A stretch of DNA of 20,930 nucleotides from Deinococcus aquaedulcis (GCF_019693445.1 NZ_JAHRBL010000033.1:1-20930); one strand, 5' to 3'. Shown: positions 10,301-20,602, counted from the stretch's first letter. Numbers and translations are program-made. The notes: generated from the sequence alone by a model not told the origin.

Positions 10301-10847
10301 CAAAGGGCAGGCCGTGCCCGAAGGTGGCGCGCAGGGTGCGGGCGCCGTCACTCCAGAACGCGGTGGTGGTCCAGTCGCCCCAGTCGTCGGTTTTGGTGTC
10401 GGGCGAGTTCAGGGCACTCACGCCCAGGGTCAGGTCCGGGGTATAGGGATATTCGTATTTTTCCAGTCCGGGCGCGCCCACGATCTGCGAGCGGTTGGGG
10501 TAGCTGAGTTCCAGGCCACCCGCGCGGGCGTGCATGGCCAGCGGGTGGGCGAACATGTTCTCGGAGTAGGCGTTGCCCGCGTTGCGCTTGAAGAGGATGG
10601 ACGACCAGAACTCGTTCGTGGGCGCCTTGCCCTTGGCCGCCGCGTTGGCCGTCCAGGCCGGGGTCAGCAGCGCGCCCGACGTGTTAGTGGGGCCGCCCTT
10701 GGCGCCAGGCGGGGGCGTGGTGCTGTAGTCCTGCGCTTGCAGTCCCGGCGCGGTTGGGGTGCTGGGCTGCGGCGTGCCGCTGCCACAGGCTGAGAGGGCC
10801 AGGGTTAGGCCAAGCAGAAGGGGAAAGCGGGCGCGTGCGGTAGACAT
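7344..10847 (-). CDS. GH81 endo-beta-1,3-glucanase lipoprotein with two FN3 domains
   Basis: The 1167-residue protein begins with a lipoprotein signal (hydrophobic core, lipobox LSAC with Cys21), so it should be anchored outside the cytoplasm. Residues 48-758 form a glycoside hydrolase family 81 domain, which cuts beta-1,3-glucan internally. The hallmark ELNDHHFHWGYF (457-468, Asp460) and NNQESSSE (539-546, Glu542 and Glu546) match the expected catalytic positions. The C-terminus repeats twice: an FN3 domain (768-860 and 971-1066, each with a probable Cys pair) followed by an unnamed beta-rich module of about 100 residues (863-968 and 1067-1167). The ATG at 10847 has GGAGG 6 nt upstream; an upstream TTG at 10898 would overlap the operator. 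A LacI regulator and operator precede it. Likely substrates are fungal or algal glucans. Confidence 0.95.
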   Translation of the reverse strand: MSTARARFPLLLGLTLALSACGSGTPQPSTPTAPGLQAQDYSTTPPPGAKGGPTNTSGALLTPAWTANAAAKGKAPTNEFWSSILFKRNAGNAYSENMFAHPLAMHARAGGLELSYPNRSQIVGAPGLEKYEYPYTPDLTLGVSALNSPDTKTDDWGDWTTTAFWSDGARTLRATFGHGLPFVYATKTGGNAQVTFIATPTVWSNQGNVLGVTVNGRHYGIFAPAGSAWSLSNTVATSTLAGKDYYSIAALPDNTVATLNDFRNYAYNFVTGSSVGWSYNAATATMNSTYTVNTVAKEGTATGTVMALYRHQWLNSGSVNTGYTYVSPRGEMKVVRGANSFTTSQKFQGVLPYLPDNGAANTLSKTQLAAYVNEANTSATLNPTGDSYWVGKGLGKLAELVPLAEQVGNTAAQTAFLDAIQRVLQDWLDGQGSNLFYYNSAWGTLIGYPQGYGSEEELNDHHFHWGYFIKAAALLTQYRPNWPAGTTPQGRTWGASINDLIMDAANWTTNTGQFPRLRNFDPYAGHSWAAGHSGFAAGNNQESSSEDMNFSTALVNWGSVTGNTAIRDLGIYLYTTETTAIEQYWFNQGGGVFPAGYNKPAVGMVWGDGGAYSTWFSAEREAIQGINFLPITAGSLYLGRNPGYLKTNYDFLGREPTMWRDIFWQVYSMYDAAGAIAKFGSGAYTPEEGETKAHTYQFLHSLNAMGQVDTTVTANTPHYAVFKKGTTRTYAAYNPGNTAITVNFSDGATLSVPARKVVSSRGGVSNPCGTDTVVPGTPGGVTSPGQTTSSISLSWGAANDNCTVSGYEVYVNGAPNTTVAGTTAEISGLSANTAYLVKVRARDGAGNLSAFTPEVTVRTSSGSTTANLPGTVTTSAGAIANGQSKSFPVNVTSAGTYRLSVQSASSLNSRLINVAFNGTNYDLAVDAGQTVIADFPNVGTGAGTITITAKSDSVVIGTVSGANLSGGGTTDPCATDSTAPSVPAGLTSPSKTSSSVSLSWTASSDNCGVSKYEVYTNGALSGSVTGTGATISGLSAGATYAFKVRALDARNNASAFTGDLSVTTATSAITVPGVITTSVGAIASGASKTYDLRVNATSNLRFLITNASSASSSAFTLNFNGRSVPLSIGAGQTIPVDFAGVVVGTRPLTITANSAGVSLGKLEAVTY

Positions 10848-10859
10848 AGGCGACCTCCA

Positions 10860-10880
10860 GACCGCCCCGGTCCGGCGGTC
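10860..10880. other. Hairpin in the glucanase 5' leader
   Basis: GACCGCC (10860-10866) and GGCGGTC (10874-10880) form a 7-bp stem with a 7-nt loop, ending 2 nt upstream of the GGAGG ribosome-binding site. It could affect ribosome access, or be part of the operator region. There is no T-run, so it is not a classical terminator. Confidence 0.4.
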
Positions 10881-10883
10881 AGC

Positions 10884-10897
10884 TGAGAACGTTTTCA
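10884..10897. promoter_or_regulatory. LacI-family operator upstream of the glucanase
   Basis: TGAGAACGTTTTCA is a near-palindrome with a central CG. It agrees with TGAAAACGTTGTCA at 12058-12071 as TGANAACGTTNTCA. On the minus strand it reads into TTGAAA, which could be a -35, in the same register as the -35/operator overlap at the regulator's promoter; the matching -10 is poor. It lies in the 69-bp gap between regulator and glucanase. Confidence 0.8.
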
Positions 10898-10916
10898 AAT
10901 TGTGGAAAGCGGCAGG

Positions 10917-11936
10917 TCAGTGGGGCAGCGGGCGGGCGTAGCGCACCGATTCGCGCACGCTGAGGGAAAGGGGCAACTCTGGGGGGGTAAGGGGCAGGTC
11001 TGGGGTCTGCAGGCGGTGAAGAACCGTGCGGGCGGCCTGCTGGCCCATTTCAAAGAGCGGCTGGTGCACCGAGGTGAGGGGCGGCAGCGTGAACTGCGAG
11101 GCGGGCAGGTCGTCAAAGCCGATCAGCGAGATGTCTTCGGGCACGCGGATGCCGCGCCGGTACAGCCCCAGCCGCGCGCCGTAGGCCATCTGGTCGTTGG
11201 CGGTAAAGATGGCCGAGAGCGCTGCGCCCTGCCCCAGCCAGTGTTCCACCGCCTGAATGCCGGCCGACTCGCTGAAATCGCCCTCGAAGACCAGCCGGGC
11301 GTCGAAGGCCAGCCCAGCCTCGGCCAGGGCCAGCCGGTAGCCTTCCAGGCGGTCCACGGCGTCGCGCTGGCTGGAAACGCCCGTCACGTGCCCAATGCGG
11401 CGGTGGCCCAGCTGAATCAGGTGGCTGGTGGCCAGAAAGGCGCCCTGCACGTTGTCCACGCTCAGGCAGGCGCCCCCCAGGGCGGCCACCCGGCGGCCCA
11501 CCAGCACCAGCGGAAAGCGGGCGTGCAGGTCGGCCAGCTGCGCGTCGCCCAGGCGGCCACCCAGGATGATCAGGCCGTCCACCTGCCGCCGGATCAGCGC
11601 GGTGATCGCCGCCGACTCATCCTGAATCTGCCAGTGGCCGTTCACGAAGATGGGCTGGTACCCGCTGCCCGCAAACCCCACGTCAATGCCGCGCGCCACC
11701 TCGCTGTAAAAGGGGCTGGCGATGTCCTGGGTCAGCACGCCAATGGTCATGGAGCGGCCCCGCACCAGCCCCTGGGCGGCCACGTTGGGCTCGTACCCCA
11801 GGCGCTCGGCGGCGGCCAGCACCCGCACCCGCTTGGCCTCGGCCACTGCCGAGGAGCCGTTCAGCGTGCGCGACACGGTGCTGATGGACACCTCCGCTGC
11901 CCGCGCAATGTCTTTGATGGTGACGTTTCTGGTCAT
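10917..11936 (-). CDS. LacI/GalR-family regulator of the glucanase locus
   Basis: The 339-residue protein has the normal LacI length. The N-terminal HTH (VTIKDIARAAEVSISTVSRT, from about residue 5) and hinge (GYEPNVAAQGLVRGRS) precede a sensor domain with IGVLTQDIASPFYSEVARGI, VDNVQGAFLATSHLIQLGHRRIGHV and ISLIGFDDLPASQFTLPPLTSVHQP. The open frame extends to a TTG at 11963, but the family match starts at the ATG at 11936. The gene lies immediately upstream of the GH81 glucanase on the same strand, and one shared operator type precedes each gene. It therefore probably represses itself and the glucanase and responds to a beta-glucan oligosaccharide; the ligand is inferred. It has a leader of about 100 nt and no good Shine-Dalgarno. 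Confidence 0.93.
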   Translation of the reverse strand: MTRNVTIKDIARAAEVSISTVSRTLNGSSAVAEAKRVRVLAAAERLGYEPNVAAQGLVRGRSMTIGVLTQDIASPFYSEVARGIDVGFAGSGYQPIFVNGHWQIQDESAAITALIRRQVDGLIILGGRLGDAQLADLHARFPLVLVGRRVAALGGACLSVDNVQGAFLATSHLIQLGHRRIGHVTGVSSQRDAVDRLEGYRLALAEAGLAFDARLVFEGDFSESAGIQAVEHWLGQGAALSAIFTANDQMAYGARLGLYRRGIRVPEDISLIGFDDLPASQFTLPPLTSVHQPLFEMGQQAARTVLHRLQTPDLPLTPPELPLSLSVRESVRYARPLPH

Positions 11937-11969
11937 GGGGACAGTGTGCTCCGAAGGCGGCAAAGAGGC

Positions 11970-11992
11970 GGCCGGCTGGGGCGCGGCCGGCC
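11970..11992. other. Hairpin in the leader of the second LacI gene
   Basis: GGCCGGC (11970-11976) pairs with GCCGGCC (11986-11992) around a 9-nt loop. It lies in the predicted 5' untranslated region between the promoter at 12044-12072 and the ATG at 11936. Its function is unknown. Confidence 0.35.
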
Positions 11993-12043
11993 AGCAACAG
12001 GGGCCCAGCGGCCCACAGCGACTGAATTGAAGTCTGTAGGGCG

Positions 12044-12072
12044 AGCTTACTCTCCATTGAAAACGTTGTCAA
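12044..12072 (-). promoter_or_regulatory. Consensus promoter of the second LacI gene
   Basis: On the minus strand TTGACA (12067-12072) is a perfect -35. It is separated by 17 bp from TAAGCT (12044-12049) as -10. Transcription would start near 12036, about 100 nt before the ATG. The operator at 12058-12071 covers the -35 and part of the spacer. Confidence 0.85.
12058..12071. promoter_or_regulatory. LacI-family operator overlapping the regulator's -35
   Basis: TGAAAACGTTGTCA is a near-palindrome extended by one base each side (TTGAAAACGTTGTCAA). It overlaps the -35 TTGACA of the regulator's promoter, so binding should repress transcription directly. It is the second copy of the site found before the glucanase. 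Confidence 0.85.
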
Positions 12073-12131
12073 ATAGGGGACGTGCAAAGGGGTGTCCGGC
12101 CAGGCTGGGCCGCGCCGTGCAGGCCATGCCT

Positions 12132-13496
<1,365 letters not shown>

Positions 13497-13863
13497 CCCT
13501 TTCTCCGCGTCGCCCCACCCCCCCAGCCCCCCTACCCCGGAGGGGCAGGGGGGAGCGGCGCTGCGCTGGCAAACGTTGACTGACGGTTCGGGGCGCCCTT
13601 CCTTCACCCCGCTGTGTACGCCGTGGTCCGCCTCCGCCCATCGTCGTACGCCCGCGCGCTGCGCGCACGACGGCTTCGTCTGGACCTGGGCGGTCAGGGG
13701 GCAAGAAGGCTTGGTGCGGCTCAGAGGGTTCTACTTTTCAAAAGACAAAGGAAAAAGGCGAGTGGCGTGTTTGCCCTCGCCTTTCTCTTTTCCCACTCCC
13801 TACAACCCACTTCCTACACCCTTCTTTCCCCGCACCCCGCTCCCTGCCACCCGCTCCCCCCCC
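13497..13863. other. Structured non-coding spacer between convergent genes
   Basis: This 367-bp stretch holds no supported gene. It contains a G/C-rich hairpin (13527-13553, CCCCCC and CCCC arms facing GGGG and GGGGGG with one A/C mismatch and a GGA loop) about 30 nt after the M20 stop. It also holds a CGTCGT/ACGACG inverted repeat enclosing two GCGCGC blocks (13642-13672), and a bidirectional terminator (13754-13784). The last 75 bases before 13863 are C/T-rich on the plus strand. The stem-loops could belong to a dispersed repeat, which cannot be judged from one copy. Confidence 0.5.
13754..13788. terminator. Bidirectional intrinsic terminator
   Basis: AAAGGCGAG (13754-13762) pairs with CTCGCCTTT (13776-13784) around a 13-nt loop. 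Both strands continue into T-rich sequence (TTTCTCTTTT on plus, TTTTTCCTTT on minus). It can end the M20 transcript from the left and the dehydrogenase transcript from the right. Confidence 0.8.
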
Positions 13864-14541
13864 TCACACATCCGGATACACCTTGATCTCCGTGATGTGC
13901 GCCCGGTCGGGGCGGGTCAGGGCGTGGGCCACGCTCTTGGCGAGGCCGCGCGGGTCAATCATGGTTTCCCAGCTCAGGCCGGCGTCGCGGTTGGCGGGGG
14001 TGTCAACGGCGCCCATGGGGTACAGCACCATGCCGCGCACGCCCTTGGCCTTCAGTTCGTCGTGCAGGCTGAGCACGTAGGCCGACACGGCGGCCTTGCT
14101 GGCGGTGTACAGGGCCGACTTGGGGCCACTGAGGCGGGCGGCCTGCCCGGCACTCACGCCCATCACCAGCCCGTCTTTCTGCTTGAGCATGTGGGGCAGC
14201 ACGCCCTGTACCGCGTGGAACAGCGTGGTCATGTTCGTGTCGAACATCGCGCGCAGGTCCTGGGTGGTGGCCTTATGAATGTCCTGCATAGTAAAGGCCC
14301 CCACCGTGTGAATCAGGGTGTCCACCTTGACCTTGCGCAGGGCCTCCACGCTGCTTTCCTGGGTCAGGTCCAGGTCTAGCACTTCGGTGGCGGGAAAGCG
14401 GTCAGCGGCGCGCTCCAGGGCCTCGCCGCGTCCCACCAGCACCATTTGCGCGCCCGCGTCGTCGAGTTCCTGGGCAATGGCGGTGGCCAGGGCGCCGCCC
14501 GCGCCCGTCAGCATGATCGTAGAGGAGCCGAGGTTCGCCAT
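13864..14541 (-). CDS. Short-chain dehydrogenase/reductase (SDR)
   Basis: The 225-residue protein is a classical SDR with a Rossmann fold. The cofactor loop TGAGGALA is at 12-19. An acidic-then-hydrophobic stretch LDLDLTQ lies near 55-61, and HTVGAFTMQD replaces the usual NNAG region. The catalytic Ser of GVSAGQAARL is followed by YTASK with the Tyr and Lys. Arg38 after strand 2 (VGRGEAL) suggests NADP(H) preference, an inference. The substrate is unknown. The start is the ATG at 14541, with a TACCCT -10 box 5 nt upstream, so the mRNA is probably leaderless. Two LacI-type sites lie about 160 bp upstream, and the M24 gene on the same strand ends 208 bp before it. Confidence 0.9.
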   Translation of the reverse strand: MANLGSSTIMLTGAGGALATAIAQELDDAGAQMVLVGRGEALERAADRFPATEVLDLDLTQESSVEALRKVKVDTLIHTVGAFTMQDIHKATTQDLRAMFDTNMTTLFHAVQGVLPHMLKQKDGLVMGVSAGQAARLSGPKSALYTASKAAVSAYVLSLHDELKAKGVRGMVLYPMGAVDTPANRDAGLSWETMIDPRGLAKSVAHALTRPDRAHITEIKVYPDV

Positions 14542-14546
14542 ACCCC

Positions 14547-14552
14547 AGGGTA
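14547..14552 (-). promoter_or_regulatory. Possible leaderless -10 box of the SDR gene
   Basis: TACCCT on the minus strand ends 5 nt before the ATG at 14541. The spacing is slightly shorter than in the other genes here, and no -35 is recognised. Confidence 0.4.
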
Positions 14553-14637
14553 ACGGGTGGGCGGTGGGGGAGGAGAGAGAGCCTGAGCGTTTCTTTAAGC
14601 CGGTCTCATGGGAGGGGGCCGCTGAAGTCGTTCGCTG

Positions 14638-14653
14638 TTGATCTTCAGATCAA
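14638..14653. promoter_or_regulatory. Inverted repeat TTGATCT-TC-AGATCAA
   Basis: A perfect 7-2-7 inverted repeat about 97 bp upstream of the SDR start. Its layout and TTGAT ends resemble TTGATTC-TG-GAATCAA in the citrate-synthase control region. It may be a protein-binding site or a short RNA hairpin; there is no T-run to make it a terminator. Confidence 0.45.
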
Positions 14654-14697
14654 TCGAGCGAAGCGAGAAGCGAGAAAAGGGCCTTGCACCGGGAAGG

Positions 14698-14726
14698 GAA
14701 ACGTTTCGGTGCTTTTCTGAAACGTT
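14698..14726. promoter_or_regulatory. Paired LacI-type sites or hairpin
   Basis: GAAACGTTTC (14698-14707) and CTGAAACGTT (14717-14726) have centres 21 bp apart, two helical turns. Both resemble the operator CTGAAACGTTTCAG at 5139-5152. The same bases also form an 8-bp stem (AACGTTTC with GAAACGTT, 11-nt loop), 24 bp after the M24 stop, so a terminator role is an alternative. The minus strand after the stem is only moderately T-rich (TTCCCTTCCC). Confidence 0.5.
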
Positions 14727-14749
14727 GGCATGGGGGAGGGGCGAGGCCC

Positions 14750-15988
<1,239 letters not shown>

Positions 15989-15995
15989 GTGCGCC

Positions 15996-16001
15996 AGCGT
16001 A
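15996..16001 (-). promoter_or_regulatory. Leaderless -10 box of the M24 peptidase gene
   Basis: TACGCT on the minus strand ends 7 nt before the ATG at 15988. The hexamer and spacing are the same as for ppk2, and this decides the start against the longer open frame. Confidence 0.55.
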
Positions 16002-16230
16002 ACGCCCCCGTGCGGCCAGCGCCCGGCCTGGATGGACGCAGCGCCCAGCAGATACCCAGGCACTGACCTTGGCCCACACAACTGCTGCCCTACACAGACA
16101 CTGGCCCCGGCGCGCCGGGATCGGGCGGGCCAGGGCCAGAGCAGAGTGCGGAGCAGAAAAGAGAGGAGCGGTGGGGTGTCATCCACCTGCCTCTTCAGTA
16201 CGGGGGGAGGGTGCGGTGGGTTCCCAGGGC

Positions 16231-16701
16231 TTAGCGGTAGCGGGCAAACGTCTCGCGGGTGGCGTAGTTCTGGCGGCCACTTCCATCGGTGAACTGCGTC
16301 AGGGCGTGCACGTCCAGGCGGCCCTTGGCAAAGTTCATGACCAGCACCGTGTTGGCAAAGCCCTTGTTGAATACCGCGCTGGCGGTGAAATGGTTGCTGT
16401 CACTCACGGTCAGGCCATAGGTCAGCATGGGGGCCTGACCCCAGTCGCAGTCGTTGGGGTGGCAGCGGCCAAACACCTGCACGCTCAGCTGCCCGGCGGC
16501 AGTTCGCGTCACATTGATGCGGGTGATGCCGTTCGTGGTGACGTTGCCGTTCACCCAGGTGCCCACCATGTCGGCGGGGGCGGCCAGGGCGCGCTGCGGC
16601 ACCATCAGGGTGCCCAGGGCCAGCGCGGCCAGCAGCGGCGAGAGGGTGCGGGGGTTCAGGGCGGCGGTCTGGGGGCGGGCAACGCGGGGCAGGGTGGTCA
16701 T
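16231..16701 (-). CDS. Small secreted protein with CHPNDCDWG motif
   Basis: The 156-residue protein has an N-terminal export signal: basic residues, a hydrophobic core (LSPLLAALALGTLMV, about 21-35) and a probable signal peptidase site after ALAA near residue 41. The mature part of about 115 residues has WVNGNVTTNGITRINVTR, then FGRCHPNDCDWGQ with two Cys four residues apart, and a C-terminal DGSGRQNYATRETF. The TxGITRI...G(K/R)CHPxDCDWG pattern recurs in uncharacterised secreted bacterial proteins; I know no function for it. The predicted fold is all-beta. AGGAG lies 8 nt before the ATG at 16701; the frame extends to 16788 but without a signal start. It is a single gene. Confidence 0.82.
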   Translation of the reverse strand: MTTLPRVARPQTAALNPRTLSPLLAALALGTLMVPQRALAAPADMVGTWVNGNVTTNGITRINVTRTAAGQLSVQVFGRCHPNDCDWGQAPMLTYGLTVSDSNHFTASAVFNKGFANTVLVMNFAKGRLDVHALTQFTDGSGRQNYATRETFARYR

Positions 16702-16857
16702 GGTGGGGGCTCCTGGTAGGAAAAAGGGCGGAAGGGCGGGGGGAAAACAGCGGCTGGGCGGGCAGTGCCCCGGCGCTGATAGGGCCAAGGTACGCGCCCC
16801 CCCATGAGCGGCCCATGATCGCTGGCAGTCAGGCGGCAGTCAGGCATGATCGGGGGC

Positions 16858-16889
16858 AAAAAAGGCCGCCTGGAGAGGGTCCAGGCGGC
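16858..16889 (-). terminator. Intrinsic terminator of the DUF4173 gene
   Basis: A perfect 10-bp stem, GCCGCCTGGA (16865-16874) with TCCAGGCGGC (16880-16889), has a 5-nt loop. On the minus strand it is followed by six T residues. It lies 16 bp after the stop of the DUF4173 gene. Confidence 0.93.
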
Positions 16890-16905
16890 TACTGAGCAGC
16901 AGGGC

Positions 16906-18510
16906 TTACCGGGTGAAGGGACTGCGAGGCGGCAGGCCCTGCACGAGTGCGTGCGCGCGGGCGTAGGCGAGGTTCCAGGCCCGGGGATCACGTGGGGTGT
17001 CGTAACGGTCATGCAGGTCGTCAATGATGGTCTGGGGCGTCACGCAGTTGGCCGCAGGACCGCAGGGCGGCGCCAGGACATCCAGGTTCGCCACGATGGC
17101 AGGCACGGCGCCTGCCCCCAGGTTCAGCAGATCCCATACGCCAACCTGCTGCGGCGTGCGGCGCAGGTCGTTGGTCACGGCGGCGGTCTGGCGGTGCAGG
17201 TTGTGGGCCGCAATCAGCGCGCCGGGGTTCAGGGCGGTGGTGCCCAGCAGTGTGGCCAGCCCCAGCAGCAGCGCGGGAAAGGCAAAGCGCCCGGCGCGGT
17301 CACGCCACAGGCACAGTGCCAGCCAGCCCAGCGTGAGGGTCACCCACACCAGAAAGGCGGCGCCCAGCACCCGGATGGTGCTTAGGCCGTACGCCTGGGT
17401 GTACAGCCCCCAGCGCTGCGCCGCGCTGGCCAGAATCACCAGCAGCGGCAGCAGCACGGCGGCGTTCAGGGCGCGCAGGGGCAGACTGCGCCGCGTCTCC
17501 GGGCGGCTCAGACCGTGGGCGCCCAGCAGCACGCTCAGGGTCAAAAAGGCCACGGTCATCAGCTCGCTAAAGCCCCGGCGAATGTGGCCCGCGTAGGTCT
17601 GACCGTCGGGCAGGCCGCCGCCCAGCAGCGCGGGCACCTGCAAGGCTGCAAAGGCAAGAAACAGCAGGGCCAGCGCGCCCAGCGGCAGCCCCACCTCCAC
17701 CAGTCCCAGGCGCCCGGATGCGTCACGCGGCGCAAAGAAGGTGGGGCGCAGGGCCATCAGGGCGGGGTAGGTCAGGCCGCCCACGAACGCGCACCACAGC
17801 ATCAGGCCCAGGCCAGATGACAGCAGGGTGTCCAGTTCCTGGGCAGGGCGCCACAGGCCACTCAGGGCCTGGGCGAAGCCTGCGTCGGCGCTGGCCAGCA
17901 GCGCCCCAAAGACCAGCAGCAGCGGCGCGGCCAGCGCCAGCCCCACGCCCACGCGTCCCAGCTGCCGTCCCCCATCGCCTTTAGGGCGCAGCCGCGCCCA
18001 GGGAAAGCGTTCCAGCAGCACCAGTGGGCCGTAGGCAAACCGGAGGCCGCCGGTCATCAGGGCGGCCAGCAGCAGGCCCGGCGTGGCCCGGCCCAGCCCC
18101 GGAAAGCGCAGAAAGGCCGCGCCCAGCGTCAGGCTGCCCAGCAGGGCCAGGGTGTTCAGCACCGCCAGTTCGGGGGGGGCGTCCCACAGGGTGAAACTCA
18201 GGCCGAACAGCGCAGCCACGCCCAGCAGGGCCACACCCGCGCGGCTGGGGGTCTGGCCGCGCCCCGCCAAGCCCCACACGCTGGCGCCCAGGAACAGCAC
18301 CAGCCACAGCGCCAGATTCAGGCCGGCGGGCCCGGCGCGCCACGTCAGCACATGGGCGGCCAGCCCCAGGCCCAGGGCCAGCAGCAGGGGGCGCGCGGCC
18401 AGGGCGGGCCGGGGGTGCGCGGGCGCGGCGTCCCAGCCCGCCGGGGTCAGGGGGCCTGCCAGCGGCGGTGGGGTGGCGTCGTCCGCCGAACTCGTCTGGG
18501 CTGGGGTCAT
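16906..18510 (-). CDS. DUF4173 family multi-spanning membrane protein
   Basis: The 534-residue protein has a Pro/Ala-rich N-terminal tail of about 40 residues, about 12 hydrophobic segments between 42 and 430, and a soluble C-terminal part of about 100 residues. TYAGHIRRGFSELMTVAFL, the following VILASAAQRWGLYTQAYGLSTIRV region and LNPGALIAAHNLHR match the DUF4173 pattern. No enzymatic motif is visible and the role is unknown. Its C-terminal CGPAANC has two closely spaced Cys. The start ATG at 18510 has TACGGT 6 nt upstream, so it is probably leaderless. It is divergent from the UbiD-family gene across a 101-bp gap and ends in a strong terminator. Confidence 0.85.
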   Translation of the reverse strand: MTPAQTSSADDATPPPLAGPLTPAGWDAAPAHPRPALAARPLLLALGLGLAAHVLTWRAGPAGLNLALWLVLFLGASVWGLAGRGQTPSRAGVALLGVAALFGLSFTLWDAPPELAVLNTLALLGSLTLGAAFLRFPGLGRATPGLLLAALMTGGLRFAYGPLVLLERFPWARLRPKGDGGRQLGRVGVGLALAAPLLLVFGALLASADAGFAQALSGLWRPAQELDTLLSSGLGLMLWCAFVGGLTYPALMALRPTFFAPRDASGRLGLVEVGLPLGALALLFLAFAALQVPALLGGGLPDGQTYAGHIRRGFSELMTVAFLTLSVLLGAHGLSRPETRRSLPLRALNAAVLLPLLVILASAAQRWGLYTQAYGLSTIRVLGAAFLVWVTLTLGWLALCLWRDRAGRFAFPALLLGLATLLGTTALNPGALIAAHNLHRQTAAVTNDLRRTPQQVGVWDLLNLGAGAVPAIVANLDVLAPPCGPAANCVTPQTIIDDLHDRYDTPRDPRAWNLAYARAHALVQGLPPRSPFTR

Positions 18511-18516
18511 GGCTGC

Positions 18517-18522
18517 ACCGTA
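18517..18522 (-). promoter_or_regulatory. Leaderless -10 box of the DUF4173 gene
   Basis: TACGGT on the minus strand ends 6 nt before the ATG. No -35 is clear. It is back to back with the UbiD-family promoter across 76 bp of G/C-rich DNA. Confidence 0.5.
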
Positions 18523-18598
18523 CCTTTGCCCACACGGCGCCGCGTCCGCCGGAAGGAGGAGCGTCCCCCGGGGTACGGTTGCCCCGGCCCCGGCCCCC

Positions 18599-18604
18599 TA
18601 CACT
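18599..18604 (+). promoter_or_regulatory. Leaderless -10 box of the UbiD-family gene
   Basis: TACACT ends 7 nt before the ATG at 18612. It decides this start against the longer open frame that begins at 18468 inside the divergent gene. Confidence 0.55.
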
Positions 18605-18611
18605 CCAGGGC

Positions 18612-20450
<1,839 letters not shown>

Positions 20451-20463
20451 GCAGAGCAACGAG

Positions 20464-20487
20464 GGGGGAGAGGGTCACCTCTCCCCC
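20464..20487 (+). terminator. Hairpin after the UbiD-family gene
   Basis: GGGGGAGAGG (20464-20473) and CCTCTCCCCC (20478-20487) form a perfect 10-bp stem with a GTCA loop, 14 nt after the stop. The sequence that follows is only moderately T-rich (TGTGCTGTG). It probably ends the transcript before the rRNA promoter. Confidence 0.7.
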
Positions 20488-20602
20488 TGTGCTGTGTGGT
20501 GTGTTCTGGCGCCCGGCCTCTCTCAAGACACGCTCTGGACTTGCTCTGCGATTGGTCTGGGCCGCTCGCGCTTTCCCTCATCCGCGCGTCTCGCTAGAGG
20601 TG

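Noticed and set aside
8694..10793. 699-codon plus-strand open frame antisense to the glucanase
   Set aside because: Val/Gly/Arg-rich shadow; the minus-strand frame has unmistakable GH81 motifs.
10848..10898. Longer glucanase start at TTG 10898
   Set aside because: It would overlap the LacI operator and put 17 residues before the lipoprotein signal; the ATG at 10847 has a GGAGG site.
11683..12087. 134-codon minus-strand frame starting at 12087 across the second LacI promoter
   Set aside because: It begins upstream of the predicted transcription start and becomes a shadow of the LacI gene.
13569..13583. CAAACGTTGA as a further LacI operator
   Set aside because: Only one half-site fits, there is no symmetry, and it lies downstream of a gene in a convergent spacer.
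15989..16186. N-terminal extension of the M24 peptidase and a gene in 15989-16230
   Set aside because: The extension is Arg/Trp/Pro-rich without family similarity, and the ATG at 15988 has TACGCT 7 nt upstream. The rest of the gap shows no gene.
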